DNA of 64,000 bases from Vibrionales bacterium SWAT-3 (GCA_000169995.1 AAZW01000006.1:1-64000); one strand, 5' to 3'; shown: positions 18,662-28,666, numbered from the stretch's first letter. Translations and numbers: made by a program. The notes: generated by a model from the sequence alone, not told the origin.

Positions 18662-19906
18662 TTATGCGCGACGCTTTTTAAAGGCGTGCCAGCCTGCCGT
18701 TAGAAGGGTTTTGAGCACGACTCCTAGTGCGCTAAGTTTTGGATCTGCGTCTTTTCCTGCGGCAATGCGCCACATTTGATGTTCATACCAAACCAATCCG
18801 ACCATTGCCATTTTATCCAGTGCGGGTTTACCAGTTGTTGGTACGTCTAGTGGCATTCCGTGAGCAGGGTCTGCCATTAACTTATTCGGGAAGTCAGGGT
18901 CTACTGCCATTGTTCGAGCAATCCCAACGAAGTCAGTGGCTGATGTCTGCAAAGCGTCATTCATTGCTGGTGCTGTCCTAAAGCCCCCAGTTACCACTAA
19001 AGGCGTATCAACTAACTTTCTGACCTTGACCATATAATCCAAGAAATACGCTTCACGCTTAGCTGTGCTTGCTTTTACGGGGGCACTTTTGTTCTTGGAA
19101 CCCATCATCGACGGGCTCTCATAAGTGCCACCGGATATCTCAATAAGATCGATACCCTCACGGCTCAGTGCTTGAACCACCTGCATCGATTCTTCTTCAG
19201 TAAAGCCACCTTTCATGAAATCTGCGCTGTTAAGCTTGATTCCGACAGGAAAGCTTTCTCCAACTTCTTTACGAATCGCGCGGTATAGCTCGATCACAAA
19301 GCGAAGTCTGTTCTCTAATGAACCTCCCCATTTATCGTCACGTTGGTTGTGTCTTGAAGATAAAAACTGGCTGACAAGGTAACCATGAGCTCCGTGTATT
19401 TGTACTCCAGTAAAGCCGGATTGCTTTGCTAGTTTGGCGCTTAAAGCAAACTTGTTAATGATGTCATGGATTTCAGAATCGGTTAGCGCTCGCGGTGTAT
19501 TGAAGCCTTTTTCTAATCCACGCTCTAGACTAATAGCCGATGGAGCAACAGGTTTTTCACATAAGAACTTCGGGATCTGTTTTCCTGGGTGGTTTAGCTG
19601 CATCCAAATCTGCGAGCCATTTTGTTTACCCGCACTTGCCCATGCTTCAAATTGGGTAAGGTCACTGTGCTCATCTAGAACCACGTTGTTGGGCTCGCCG
19701 AGAGCGCCTCTATCAACCATTACGTTGCCTGTGATGGACAAACCAATGCCGCCTTGCGCCCAGCGTTGGTACAAGGTAGCTAGCCCTGATTTAGGGTTAT
19801 GCTGTTTGTCGCCAAGTTGCTCACTCATGGCCGATTTGAATAGACGATTCTTAATGATTTGACCGTTGGGAAGCGAAAAGGAGTCGCTGAGGCTGATAGA
19901 GTTCAT
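18662..19906 (-). CDS. Old-yellow-enzyme family NADH:flavin oxidoreductase
   Basis: 414-residue FMN-dependent TIM-barrel enzyme. It shows the usual family landmarks: NRLFKSAMSEQ near the N-terminus, the catalytic-region motif IHGAHGYLVSQFLSSRHNQRDDKWGGSLENRLRF split over residues about 175-210, and VVTGGFR followed by FVGIARTM in the phosphate-binding C-part. It lacks the C-terminal FAD/NAD domain of 2,4-dienoyl-CoA reductase, so it is the short form. Substrate is unknown; family members reduce activated alkenes. No operon partner is present. Confidence 0.9.
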   Translation of the reverse strand: MNSISLSDSFSLPNGQIIKNRLFKSAMSEQLGDKQHNPKSGLATLYQRWAQGGIGLSITGNVMVDRGALGEPNNVVLDEHSDLTQFEAWASAGKQNGSQIWMQLNHPGKQIPKFLCEKPVAPSAISLERGLEKGFNTPRALTDSEIHDIINKFALSAKLAKQSGFTGVQIHGAHGYLVSQFLSSRHNQRDDKWGGSLENRLRFVIELYRAIRKEVGESFPVGIKLNSADFMKGGFTEEESMQVVQALSREGIDLIEISGGTYESPSMMGSKNKSAPVKASTAKREAYFLDYMVKVRKLVDTPLVVTGGFRTAPAMNDALQTSATDFVGIARTMAVDPDFPNKLMADPAHGMPLDVPTTGKPALDKMAMVGLVWYEHQMWRIAAGKDADPKLSALGVVLKTLLTAGWHAFKKRRA

Positions 19907-20102
19907 GATAGGTACTGGCTGTATTCTTTTGAGTGTTGGTATTAGGGCTTAGTATGTCCTATTTTAATGCCGCTTCCGAGTGGCTGATTGGACTTTCGTG
20001 GGGGAGTGTGTGGAGGTTTGGACTTTACGCACACTCATAGGGTAACACTGTGATCACCCTATAAGTATCTGGAGTTGTGTTAACTCACTCTATAAGTTCT
20101 AT

Positions 20103-20675
20103 CTATTTATCGAACATTAAGTTGAAGTTGAGTGGTACCTTATCGGAAAGCGCTAATCCGCCTACCGTTGCTGAAAGTTTGTTTAGATTATCGGTCGAAA
20201 TACCAAAATCCGCACCATTGACGATGATGGTCGAAGTTGAATTCACCATGATAAAACTGTCAGAGGGTACGACCATAACTGGGAAGTCGATGGCTTTGGT
20301 CACACCATGCAGAGTAACTTCTGCTGCTATCGTTGTATTCTGGGGCTCACCTGTTAACAGCGAAGGCTCAACCGATCCCGAGATCTTAACTTCAGGAAAG
20401 TTCATTGATTCAAAATACAGATCGTTTAGCCTCTGATCACGAATAGACACACCAGTGCTAATAGTCTTCAAGTCCAATACGATTGAAAATTTCCCATCTT
20501 CGGTAAGTCCGCCGGACGAAGGCTTGATGGAAGCGGATTCAACAACGAACTGCTTCTTAATGGTTGCGAATGTGACATTCGACAGCTTCGGATCTAATGT
20601 GTAGCCGCTTTCTGCAAAAGACTGCGCTGATATGACGGTGCAAAGAAGCCCGATTGTTGTAAGTAGTTTTTTCAT
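20103..20675 (-). CDS. YceI-family periplasmic protein
   Basis: 190 residues with a signal peptide (MKKLLTTIGLLCTVISAQSFAES) and one YceI lipocalin-like domain: YTLDPKLSNVTFATIKKQF, then GLTEDGKFSIVLDLKTISTGVSIRDQRLNDLYF in the centre and LHGVTKAIDFPV. Family members bind isoprenoid-type lipids in the periplasm; a ligand cannot be named here. It is transcribed away from the Zur-boxed DUF1826 gene. Confidence 0.88.
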   Translation of the reverse strand: MKKLLTTIGLLCTVISAQSFAESGYTLDPKLSNVTFATIKKQFVVESASIKPSSGGLTEDGKFSIVLDLKTISTGVSIRDQRLNDLYFESMNFPEVKISGSVEPSLLTGEPQNTTIAAEVTLHGVTKAIDFPVMVVPSDSFIMVNSTSTIIVNGADFGISTDNLNKLSATVGGLALSDKVPLNFNLMFDK

Positions 20676-20860
20676 AAGTTGTCACCACATAATGGATTGC
20701 CAGTTGAACCAAATAGCGCTGTTCGTATTTTGAACAACTTTGAGAAGTATAGGAGCAAGCTCAGCTCAACACCTTACTCATGCGCTAAATTCGGTAGGGG
20801 GCACACAGGTAATATTGGTACTTATGGAACCATGATCTCCTGAGTTGTTTGAATGTGTAT

Positions 20861-20875
20861 TGTTATGTTATAACG
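20861..20875. promoter_or_regulatory. Putative Zur box upstream of the DUF1826 gene
   Basis: TGTTATGTTATAACG matches TGTTATA-N-TATAACA at 12 of 14 defined positions, and a TTTC continuation on the right fits the extended consensus. It is about 76 bp upstream of the DUF1826 start codon and about 185 bp from the divergent YceI start. Confidence 0.65.
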
Positions 20876-20951
20876 TTTCTTTGGTTTGTTCTTTTGGCAA
20901 ACAGAGATATTGCCTCTAGAGAATACGAGCACGCAGCAAGGAGATGAGATA

Positions 20952-21668
20952 ATGAATGCCGTTTTAGCTGAACCTTTGACAACGAGTTGTAATCAATCGT
21001 CAAGCATTGATGGAGTGCTGACTCACAAAGGGCAGGAGGGCCGAAATCCATCTTGTAGTGCTGCTCCATCCCCGACTGTGTTGGCTGACATTTACCAAGA
21101 TGATATCAATGTCGCGATATGGCAGCGTAACTTTGATGAGAGCTTGGTGGCTGAAATAAATGAGTTTATAGCGGCTAACCCAAATTTTAGTAAGTCTGTT
21201 AGCGTGTCGCCTGCAAACGCTTTCGACAAATTGGAATTCGCTACAGACGGAACGGCCTCAAAAGCCCTGCTAGAAAATATGGCTGAGCTGGTGGACATGT
21301 TTTGTTGTTTGTTTGAGCTTGAAGAAGTTGGTCTCCGCTTGGCTGTACTGAATAAGGCAATGTGTCCTCGCTTTCATTTTGACCAAGTACCTTGCCGATT
21401 AGTGACAACCTATCATGGCATTGCGACTCAGTGGTTAGAAAACGACTCGGTTGACCGTTCTAAACTTGGTCGTGGAAGTAATGGCCAGCCAGACTCAGCA
21501 TCTGGCCTCTACAATAACGAGTCTGATATCCAGCAAATGTCCGCTGGTGATGTGGCGTTATTGAAAGGAGAGCGTTGGAGCGGTAATGAAAACAAAGGTC
21601 TTGTCCACCGTTCGCCTTTCACTTCATCTGAAGAAGCTCGATTGTTACTGACGATAGACTTCGGTTAG
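20952..21668 (+). CDS. DUF1826 protein, putative Zur-controlled metal-dependent oxygenase
   Basis: 238 residues with AAGGAGA spaced correctly before the ATG. It matches the DUF1826 family, often seen near COG0523 genes in zinc-limitation loci. The conserved C-terminal half contains RFHFDQVP (H142, D144), YHGIATQWLEN, GDVALLKGERW, LVHRSPF (H219) and EARLLLTIDF (R230). The spacing H-x-D ... H ... R resembles the facial triad and 2-oxoglutarate Arg of Fe(II)/2OG oxygenases, so enzymatic activity is plausible but inferred. The N-terminal 45 residues are low complexity. A Zur-type box sits in its promoter. Confidence 0.75.
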   Translation: MNAVLAEPLTTSCNQSSSIDGVLTHKGQEGRNPSCSAAPSPTVLADIYQDDINVAIWQRNFDESLVAEINEFIAANPNFSKSVSVSPANAFDKLEFATDGTASKALLENMAELVDMFCCLFELEEVGLRLAVLNKAMCPRFHFDQVPCRLVTTYHGIATQWLENDSVDRSKLGRGSNGQPDSASGLYNNESDIQQMSAGDVALLKGERWSGNENKGLVHRSPFTSSEEARLLLTIDFG

Positions 21669-21690
21669 TTCTTTTTGGCTGATGAGCTAG

Positions 21691-21715
21691 ATGAGATGAG
21701 ATGAGATGAGATGAG
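21691..21715. repeat. ATGAG tandem repeat, five units
   Basis: Five perfect copies of the pentanucleotide ATGAG lie just after the DUF1826 stop codon, with a related GATGAG to the left. Copy number is likely variable by slippage. It is non-coding, between two converging genes. Confidence 0.9.
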
Positions 21716-21747
21716 CAAGCAACTGGAGTATCGCTTGCTCTTTTCAT

Positions 21748-22107
21748 TTAGGCGAAGATTCGAATGCGGTGGCCGTCTGGGTCAATCGCGACAAAGTTGA
21801 TACCAAACACGGACTCTTCTGGTGCTTGTTCAAACTGGATTCCTTTCGCTCTCCATTCTTTATAGAGGTTTTCCAGAGCTTGTTTATCTGTCATTGTTAT
21901 CGATAGCTCAGTGCCGCCACCAGTTACTTTGCTTGTTGGCGTTAGAGCGTCAGATTGCTTGAGGGTGATCTTCACGTTGCTTGCAAAAGTTATGGCAGCA
22001 AACGTTGGTGATAGCAGTGTTGGCTCACAATCAAAGGCTTTGGAATAAAAATCCATGCTGCGGTGAATGTCAGTGACGTAAAGGACAAATGAATCGATAG
22101 TAAACAT
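21748..22107 (-). CDS. VOC-superfamily (glyoxalase/bleomycin-resistance-like) protein
   Basis: 119 residues, one full VOC domain of two beta-alpha-beta-beta-beta modules: FVLYVTDIHRSMDFYSKAFD at the N-terminus and VAIDPDGHRIRIF at the end. Members bind metal and act on small molecules or sequester antibiotics; the substrate is unknown. It lies downstream of and on the same strand as the WYL regulator, about 80 bp apart, possibly co-transcribed. Confidence 0.85.
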   Translation of the reverse strand: MFTIDSFVLYVTDIHRSMDFYSKAFDCEPTLLSPTFAAITFASNVKITLKQSDALTPTSKVTGGGTELSITMTDKQALENLYKEWRAKGIQFEQAPEESVFGINFVAIDPDGHRIRIFA

Positions 22108-22185
22108 AGCTGCTCTTAGTTAGGTTATCTGGTGTGGTGTTTCTTTGGACCACAGGAATATATCTCTAACTAGTGACAGTTTTTG

Positions 22186-22887
22186 TCAGTAGCGAATCAC
22201 TTTGTCTGTAATCCCTTCCATGCTTTGCCACTCTTTGAGTAAGCTATTTCGTGACTTTGAATACTTTTCTTCCAGTATGGTCAATTCGTTAATCCTATCG
22301 AGCCTGAAGTTTCGATAAGCACTGCGTATTTCACACCAAGCGACCAATATATAACAGTTTTCAAATACGCCGATCAGCATAGGCCATATGACCCTAGAAC
22401 TGACTTTTGCCTTGGCGTCTGTGTAGTGAATTTGTGCTTTGTTCTGGTGTTTAATCGCTAGTTTTATTTCCGACAGATCAAAACCTAAGTCTGCAACCTC
22501 AATAATTGAAGCAACACGAATGATATCTTCACTGTGCTTAGCCTGATGGTCTGAAGGGAGCACGGCCGAGATCTTGGCAATTGCATTTCTAGCCGATTCA
22601 CTGAACTCTCCATTAGCTTGCTTAGCGACCCATTCGGCACCGAGTCGCAACGCTTCTAGTTCGTCCGATGAAAACATCATAGGTGGCAGAGTAAAAGAGG
22701 GTTTAAGCAGGTAGCCAACACCAGCTTCGCCATCAATTTCTGCGCCTTGTGCTTGTAGCGTCGCAATATCACGATAGATGGTACGTGTACTGACATTCAG
22801 TTCTTGAGCAAGGTGATCGGCTTGCACGGGATATTTGTGACAGCGCAATAATTGAAGCAAATCAAAGAGGCGTTGGCTTCGAGACAT
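22186..22887 (-). CDS. YafY/DeoR-type transcriptional regulator with WYL domain
   Basis: 233 residues. The N-terminal HTH (about 1-60) contains RLFDLLQLLRCHKYPVQAD and LNVSTRTIYRDIATLQAQGAEI. The C-terminal WYL-type domain has the segment LIGVFENCYILVAWCEIRSAYRNFRLDRI. WYL domains usually sense small ligands or nucleic acid. The VOC gene follows on the same strand and is a likely target. Confidence 0.88.
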   Translation of the reverse strand: MSRSQRLFDLLQLLRCHKYPVQADHLAQELNVSTRTIYRDIATLQAQGAEIDGEAGVGYLLKPSFTLPPMMFSSDELEALRLGAEWVAKQANGEFSESARNAIAKISAVLPSDHQAKHSEDIIRVASIIEVADLGFDLSEIKLAIKHQNKAQIHYTDAKAKVSSRVIWPMLIGVFENCYILVAWCEIRSAYRNFRLDRINELTILEEKYSKSRNSLLKEWQSMEGITDKVIRY

Positions 22888-23054
22888 AAGAAAACTCTAT
22901 GGACATAACGACTTATAAGATTAATCGAATGATAGGGTGAACGCTAGGTTACCCCCATAGATAACTGATTTAATGAAAATTGTTTGTTGACTTAAAGTTA
23001 AGTTGAAGTTTTACACTCCCTAACGTTAAAAACACAGCTTAATAGGTCAAAAGA

Positions 23055-23489
23055 ATGTCACGTAAAAGATTGAAATTTTATAATCCTGAAAAACTTTTTA
23101 ACCCAACTTCTTTTGGTTTTTGCCATACGGTGAAGACCTCCGCGAACGGAGAGTTTGTTTTTATTTCAGGGCAAAGCGGTGGTGAAGGGCTAGAACATGA
23201 ATTGGTGGAAGACTTTCGTCGTCAAGTCCAGGTTGTATTATCTAACCTTGATATTGCTTTGAAGGCTCATGAGATGGATTTTAGCGATGTCGTAAAGATT
23301 ACCGTTCTAATCGTTGAGCATGATTCAGATAAACTGCATATCTGGAGTGAAGAAATGCTCAAACGTTGGTCTGAAGAGCGCTTACCCGCGAGTACACTGA
23401 TTCCAGTACCTAGACTTGCGTTAGATGAAATGCTAATTGAAGTCGATGCTGTGGCCTTTAAATCTGAAATATCGAGTAGTAATAAATAA
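23055..23489 (+). CDS. RidA-family (YjgF/YER057c/UK114) protein
   Basis: 144 residues, one RidA domain: FVFISGQSGGEG, QVQVVLSNLDIALKAHEMDFSDVVKITVLIV and LPASTLIPVPRLALDEMLIEVDAVAF. The arginine that binds the carboxylate in archetypal RidA (normally in an R-P-A-R context) is not clearly present, so it may belong to a non-deaminase subgroup. It precedes an EamA exporter by 66 bp and could form an operon with it. The divergent WYL regulator may act here too. Confidence 0.85.
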   Translation: MSRKRLKFYNPEKLFNPTSFGFCHTVKTSANGEFVFISGQSGGEGLEHELVEDFRRQVQVVLSNLDIALKAHEMDFSDVVKITVLIVEHDSDKLHIWSEEMLKRWSEERLPASTLIPVPRLALDEMLIEVDAVAFKSEISSSNK

Positions 23490-23555
23490 GGCAACCTTTT
23501 CAGCACATCTCATTTTTACTTTTCATCAGATTAATTCCTCTGGGCAATATTAAAC

Positions 23556-24425
23556 ATGCTAAAAAATTATTTAACGTTAATCGCTATCGGGCTAATTTGG
23601 GGTTCCCAATTTGTTTTTCAAGAAATCTCACTTCAAGGGTTCTCTCCAGTCTGGGTTGGGACACTTAGGGCAGTGCTAGGTGCAATGACACTTATTGTTA
23701 TATGTAACATTATAAGAGTTAAAAGCATTAGCAATCAGTGGGGGCTTTTTGCTCTTATAGGGCTATTAGAAGCTGCGATCCCTTTTGTTCTTGTGCCTTG
23801 GGCACAGCAGAGCTTATCCAGTTCAATTGCGGCGATACTGATGGGCACACTCCCTTTTTATGCGTTATTGCTAGCACCTGTTTTTATAAAAGATGCAAGA
23901 ATAACCAAGGGGAACGCTGTAAGTGTCATCGTCGGCTTTAGTGGGTTATTGGTCTTATTCTCCCCAGAGCTATTATTGACTACTGGTGATATCAATTTAA
24001 TAAGTGCCACTGCCATTATGGTTGCAGCGGTGTGTTTCGCTATTGCATTACTATTACTTAATCGAGTGAGAGGTGAGCATCCATTGATTGTTGCACGAAA
24101 TGTACTTTGTATGGCGAGCATTCAACTGATGTTAATTGCGTTTTTGACTTCGCCAATCGTCAGCGTTAAGCCTACCGCTTCATCAGTGTTTTCGTTGGTT
24201 TACTTAGGAGTGATGTGTGCAGGTGTTGTTTATTATCTTTATATGATGAGCATACAAAACGCTGGGCCAGTATTTACTTCAATGACGAACTATCTTGTAC
24301 CCGCTGTGGGTGTGTTCATCGGAGTATTACTTGCGAATGAGTCTGTTCACCCCACAACATGGTTAGCGTTGGTTATCATTTTATCTGCACTGTTTATCAA
24401 TCAAAAGCTAGCCAAAAACCATTAG
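23556..24425 (+). CDS. EamA-family DMT transporter
   Basis: 289 residues with ten hydrophobic segments in two EamA repeats. The first begins IAIGLIWGSQFVFQEISLQGFSP and the second spans VYLGVMCAGVVYYLYMMSIQN to the C-terminus with LVPAVGVFIGVLLANE. It is an inner-membrane drug/metabolite exporter of unknown substrate. Placed 66 bp after the RidA-like gene on the same strand. Confidence 0.9.
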   Translation: MLKNYLTLIAIGLIWGSQFVFQEISLQGFSPVWVGTLRAVLGAMTLIVICNIIRVKSISNQWGLFALIGLLEAAIPFVLVPWAQQSLSSSIAAILMGTLPFYALLLAPVFIKDARITKGNAVSVIVGFSGLLVLFSPELLLTTGDINLISATAIMVAAVCFAIALLLLNRVRGEHPLIVARNVLCMASIQLMLIAFLTSPIVSVKPTASSVFSLVYLGVMCAGVVYYLYMMSIQNAGPVFTSMTNYLVPAVGVFIGVLLANESVHPTTWLALVIILSALFINQKLAKNH

Positions 24426-24796
24426 TGGCTGTTTAGCAATATGGAGATTCATTTCTTTTAAAGTGAACAATAAATGGCATAGGTCACGTCTCTTTATAGA
24501 TAGGAATTAAAGGCTTCGTAACGACGAGGCCTTTTGGGTTGGCTTGTGATTGATAACGAATCAACACGCGCGGCATTTATTCTCGACATAATGACGAGGA
24601 AGTGGAATAGAACTTTATCGAATGATGTTCGACCTTTTGGTTTGATCTGGATCTATCTTTCGGCTCACATATACCTTAAATACAATAGCTTAGGGCATTT
24701 TATAATTTATTTTAATGTGTAAAATATATCAGCTTGCGTTCAGCGTGGGAACGGTCCTGTTTCCAGCGCTATTTATACAAAAATTATAGGTTTCCT
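24426..24796. other. Intergenic region before the chemoreceptor
   Basis: Holds a terminator (24509-24536) and an AT-rich promoter region. A 62-residue frame at 24534-24722 begins inside the terminator tail and has no ribosome site or family, so it is not counted as a gene. Confidence 0.5.
24509..24536 (+). terminator. Rho-independent terminator
   Basis: AAAGGCTTCGT/ACGAGGCCTTT stem around AACG with one mismatch, followed by TTTT. It ends the RidA-EamA transcript. Confidence 0.75.
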
Positions 24797-26683
24797 ATGT
24801 TAAAGAAACTCTCACTTAAGAATAAGCTGGCGATTTCTGCCAGTCTGGCCATCATCCTGGGGGGGATTTTGGTTGAAGCACTTTCATTTCGCGCTTCATT
24901 ACAACGTTTAGATACAGAAGTTGAACAGCGTTTAGAAGGTGCATCGGCTTCATACAATCAATACGTATCGGATTGGATCTTATCCAAAGAGCGTGCGCTT
25001 ACTTCTCTGTCTCAAGAGTCTCAAAAGGAGAGTTTGGTTACTCACCTTAAACAGGTTCGCGATTCTGGCTCTTTTGATAATGTCTTCTTAGCGTATCCTG
25101 ATGGCTCACAAGAAAATGCCAATGGGGTAGTGTTACCACCAGGTAATGATGATCCTCGTTTGTGGGGCTGGTATACCAATGCGGTTGCTAATCCAAGTAA
25201 GGTTTTCATGGACAACCCTACGGTTGCGGCGGCAACGGGAGCGAATGTAGTGTCGCTGGGCACAGCAATGCAACTGCATGGCCAGCAGGTAGTATTGGGC
25301 GCGGATGTTGAAATCACCGACATTCTAAATAGCCTTGAGAAAGTAATTCTTCCTGGTGAAGGTTACATGTTTATCGCGACCAACAAGGGCACGGTTTACA
25401 CACATGCAGACACTAAGCTACTGAACAAAGATATCAGTTCTCTTGGTTTGAATTTTTCAGATGTGCAAAAGGCATTGGTAAGCGGTAAGGACATCTCTAT
25501 TGAGTTGAAGGGTACCGACTATGTGCTGTATGCGCGCGCAATTGATGGAACTAATCTAATTACGATTAGCGTGGTGAATCATGACTCTTTAGTGGCGCCA
25601 CTCTTTGATGCTGTTATTGGGCAAGTGTTGGTGACATTGCTAGTGGTTGTGGTTTGTACGGTACTATTTAACTTACTTTGCACCATTCTATTCCGTCCAC
25701 TAAATCATGTGTCTCAGGCTCTGGCGCAAATTGCGAACGGCAGTGGTGATTTAACTCAACGCATTCATGTTGATAATCAAGATGAAGTAGGCGAGCTAGC
25801 TCAGAACTTCAATACGTTTGTTGGTAGCTTGCAACAGCTAATCGGTCATATCCGTAGCCAATCGGAGCAGTTGAATAACCAATCTGAACAGAGTGCACAA
25901 CGTGCAAACCTTTCGGTGAATGAGCTGAACCATCAACAGCAAGAAATCACTATGGTTGCAACGGCAGTCACTGAAATGGCGAGTGCAACACAAGAGATCG
26001 CATCGCATGCAGAGCAAACTGCAAAAGCAGCGCAAGACTCAGCTGCGAGCACCAATAGCGGTCATGCATTGGTTGTCGACACTAAAGGTTCCATTAATAA
26101 CCTAGCGAATGAAGTGAACGAAGCGGGTAGTGTTATTAGCGATCTGAATAAACACGCTCAAGAAATTTCGACTGTATTAGCCACCATTCAAGGCATTGCG
26201 GAGCAAACGAACTTGCTTGCTTTGAATGCCGCTATAGAAGCCGCTCGTGCCGGCGAGCAAGGTCGTGGCTTTGCCGTAGTTGCTGATGAAGTTCGTGTGC
26301 TTTCTCAACGCACTCACTCTTCAACGGAAGAGATCAAGGCAACGATCGATGTTCTACAGCGCACAACAGCACAAGCCGTTGAACTGATGGAAACGAGCTC
26401 TAAGCTAGCACTACATTCTGTAGAAGATGCGGATCGAGCTTCTCTCGCGCTAGAAGAGATAAACACGTCGGTTGCCTTGATTAGCGACATGGCGACTCAA
26501 ATTGCGACTGCAGCAGAAGAGCAAACCCATGTGACGGGTGAGATAACTCATAATATTACGACCATAAAAGATGTGACTGACCACTTGGTGGTAGGGGCTC
26601 AAGACAGTTTAACTGAGTCGAATGAACTTAAGAGCCAAGCCGCTGGTTTAAGTGACAAAGTGGCGACTTTTAAGCTTGCTTAA
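24797..26683 (+). CDS. Methyl-accepting chemotaxis protein with periplasmic dCache-like sensor
   Basis: 628 residues. Membrane helix near 10-30, a periplasmic sensor of about 250 residues typical of double-Cache domains ([12 protein letters not shown], then [17 protein letters not shown]), a second membrane helix around 280-305, HAMP ([23 protein letters not shown] region) and a long cytoplasmic signalling coiled coil. The hairpin tip that contacts CheA/CheW is canonical: [24 protein letters not shown] split, then [18 protein letters not shown]. No C-terminal CheR-docking pentapeptide is seen. The ATG at 24797 gives the usual basic [11 protein letters not shown] start. Confidence 0.95.
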   Translation: MLKKLSLKNKLAISASLAIILGGILVEALSFRASLQRLDTEVEQRLEGASASYNQYVSDWILSKERALTSLSQESQKESLVTHLKQVRDSGSFDNVFLAYPDGSQENANGVVLPPGNDDPRLWGWYTNAVANPSKVFMDNPTVAAATGANVVSLGTAMQLHGQQVVLGADVEITDILNSLEKVILPGEGYMFIATNKGTVYTHADTKLLNKDISSLGLNFSDVQKALVSGKDISIELKGTDYVLYARAIDGTNLITISVVNHDSLVAPLFDAVIGQVLVTLLVVVVCTVLFNLLCTILFRPLNHVSQALAQIANGSGDLTQRIHVDNQDEVGELAQNFNTFVGSLQQLIGHIRSQSEQLNNQSEQSAQRANLSVNELNHQQQEITMVATAVTEMASATQEIASHAEQTAKAAQDSAASTNSGHALVVDTKGSINNLANEVNEAGSVISDLNKHAQEISTVLATIQGIAEQTNLLALNAAIEAARAGEQGRGFAVVADEVRVLSQRTHSSTEEIKATIDVLQRTTAQAVELMETSSKLALHSVEDADRASLALEEINTSVALISDMATQIATAAEEQTHVTGEITHNITTIKDVTDHLVVGAQDSLTESNELKSQAAGLSDKVATFKLA

Positions 26684-26734
26684 GCGCCTAATGGACTGAT
26701 GCCTGATCAGCCTGTTTGCGTTGAGCAATAAGTC

Positions 26735-26763
26735 AAAGCGACGTACATTACGTCGCTTTTTTT
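26735..26763 (+). terminator. Rho-independent terminator
   Basis: AAAGCGACGTA/TACGTCGCTTT, a perfect stem with CAT loop, followed by a run of T (26757-26763). It ends the chemoreceptor gene. Confidence 0.9.
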
Positions 26764-26819
26764 GTGCTTGCTAGTTGCAGTCTTCTGATTCTCGAATGTC
26801 TGTTAGACAGGTCGTTGGT

Positions 26820-27671
26820 TTAATCTAGTAGATGATGACACATTAGATCGACAAACTCCTTTGGCGCTTCAAACATCGGAGTATGAGATACTCCTTTAAG
26901 CGCCACTAGTTGAAGCGAGCTAAATGTCTCTTTTAAAGGCAACCACGTTTCCAAAGGCGCGATGCTGAAATCAAGCTCACCAATGGCAACTGTGACATCC
27001 AGTTGGTTAGCATGGGGTAGCGTAGCAAGGTTTATTTTGCCAAAGGCATCCCCCCAGAGCGAATCCAGTAGAGCCGTATTGGTTGCAACTTGCTCCCAAA
27101 GGGGAAGCTCAATAAAGCTAGGATCTGCCCAACGCATCGGCCCTAATCTATGACACAAGTGCGCAAACTTCCTATGTGGCTCTCTGTTTATATCCAGTTC
27201 AAGCTTACCAAGGCTTTGCTCTAAAAGGCGCTTTCGCTCGTTTGAGGCGTTGCTCTCCCAGTAAAGTAATTGCTTGGCTTTCATCGCCTTCGACAAGTTT
27301 GGAGGAGCGCCTACAACCATCACTCTATTAATCTGAATATCGGTCAAACTCGCGAAATGAAGTGCCATGTACGCGTGTCCGGAATGCCCCAGAATACTGG
27401 TTTTACCAATATTGAAATAATCGCAGATAGCTTCAATATCCTTGGAAATGATGTCCAGAGTGATGGTGTTGTTCTGCTTGTCGTTTACGGTTTGAGCAAA
27501 GCCTCGATGATCTAGGTACAGACAAGTAAAGTGTTCGTGAAGCCTTGTTGGAATCACTCTTTTGTAATAATCAACACTGCCAATAATCAATAATTTCGGG
27601 CCTTTACCATGCTGCTCTACTTTGAGTTGGTATCCATCGCGCTCAAAAACTTTCGATTTGTTTGTTGTCAT
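26820..27671 (-). CDS. Alpha/beta-fold hydrolase
   Basis: 283 residues with a standard alpha/beta hydrolase core. It has the nucleophile elbow LGHSGHAYMAL (Ser about 96), an oxyanion region near IIGSVDYYK, an acidic residue after strand 6-7 (AIGELDF) and the catalytic His in KGVSHTPMF. No signal peptide is present, so it is cytoplasmic. Substrate is unknown. It is divergent from the broken LysR gene, which probably once controlled it. Confidence 0.88.
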   Translation of the reverse strand: MTTNKSKVFERDGYQLKVEQHGKGPKLLIIGSVDYYKRVIPTRLHEHFTCLYLDHRGFAQTVNDKQNNTITLDIISKDIEAICDYFNIGKTSILGHSGHAYMALHFASLTDIQINRVMVVGAPPNLSKAMKAKQLLYWESNASNERKRLLEQSLGKLELDINREPHRKFAHLCHRLGPMRWADPSFIELPLWEQVATNTALLDSLWGDAFGKINLATLPHANQLDVTVAIGELDFSIAPLETWLPLKETFSSLQLVALKGVSHTPMFEAPKEFVDLMCHHLLD

Positions 27672-27772
27672 AATTTGTTCTCCTTAGCGAATTTTCTGTA
27701 CCTTATCGTGATAGATAATCCCGAAAAATAGGCTAGTATGAGATTCAGTATTCGTATTTGTGGGATAATTAA

Positions 27773-28666
27773 TTGGAAAGAATCGATAATGCTTGGTTGA
27801 GCTCATTTATTTGTGTCTTTGAACAGAGCAGCTTTGTAAAGGCATCTGAACGCTTGCTAATTCCTAGCTCAACGGTAAGTAGGCATGTTCAACAGCTTGA
27901 AGCTGAGCTTGGCAATAAATTGTTCTACCGGACAACCAGAAAGGTGACGCCAACTTCGGCCGGTGAAGTGCTTTACAACGAAATCCGAGAGCCTCTTCGT
28001 CAATTGAGCCAAACACTGCAAAATGTCAGCACTTCAACGGAGTCAATGAAAGGCAGTATTCGCTTGAGTTCACCGGACATCCCTTTCATTGGTGATGTTC
28101 TCGCTGATTTTGCTCTTAGCTACCCCAATGTTTCTCTGTTTTGCGAACACAGTACGTCGATAGAAAGTGCGTTAAACAGCGATCCTGATATCGTTATTAG
28201 TTTTGAGCGAAGTTCGCTTGATGATCGTGACTGGGTTTCACGGCCATTGTGTCAATGGGAGAGTGCGGTTTTAGCTTCACCATCTTGTCTAGCGGAATAT
28301 GGCTCCCCGACCACAGTTGAGGAGCTGTCAGCAATGCCTTGTATTTCAAGTTACAAAGCGTTTGCTGGTAATCCCTGGGCATTTAGTGATGCAGAAGGCT
28401 TGAAGGACATGACCATTAAGTCAGACATCAATGTTGATGGCGGGTTTATCGCTAAAGCTATAGCAGTCAAAGGGTTAGGTTTTGTGGCGCTACCAAGAGA
28501 ATTCTGTCGAGATGAGTTATAGCGGGGGACGTTAGTTGAACAACAGTTAGATCTTGAACTAGCCCCACTAACGATTTACATCCATTATCGGTCAATGAGT
28601 TATCACACGCATCTGACCAAGCTCTTGGTCAGCTTTATACGTGAACGAGCGAACTCATATACTTAG
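27773..28666 (+). pseudogene. LysR-family regulator interrupted by an amber codon
   Basis: The frame starts at a TTG (27773; a stop codon lies immediately upstream) and encodes a normal LysR HTH (AWLSSFICVFEQSSFVKASERL..PSSTVSRHVQQLE in two parts) and most of the effector domain, but stops at a TAG at codon 250 (28520-28522). The same frame then stays open for 47 more codons (RGTLVEQQLDLELAPL ... SFIRERANSYT) to a natural stop at 28666. The restored length of about 297 matches the LysR family, and the tail reads like a normal LysR C-terminus. CAG to TAG is the simplest explanation. The truncated form may be unstable or constitutively altered. Confidence 0.82.

Noticed and set aside
20037..20062. 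ATAGGGT/ACCCTAT hairpin between the OYE and YceI genes
   Set aside because: No U-tract on either strand and not well placed for termination; left as a curiosity.
24534..24722. 62-residue frame between the EamA and chemoreceptor genes
   Set aside because: It begins inside a terminator tail, has no ribosome site and no recognisable composition or family.
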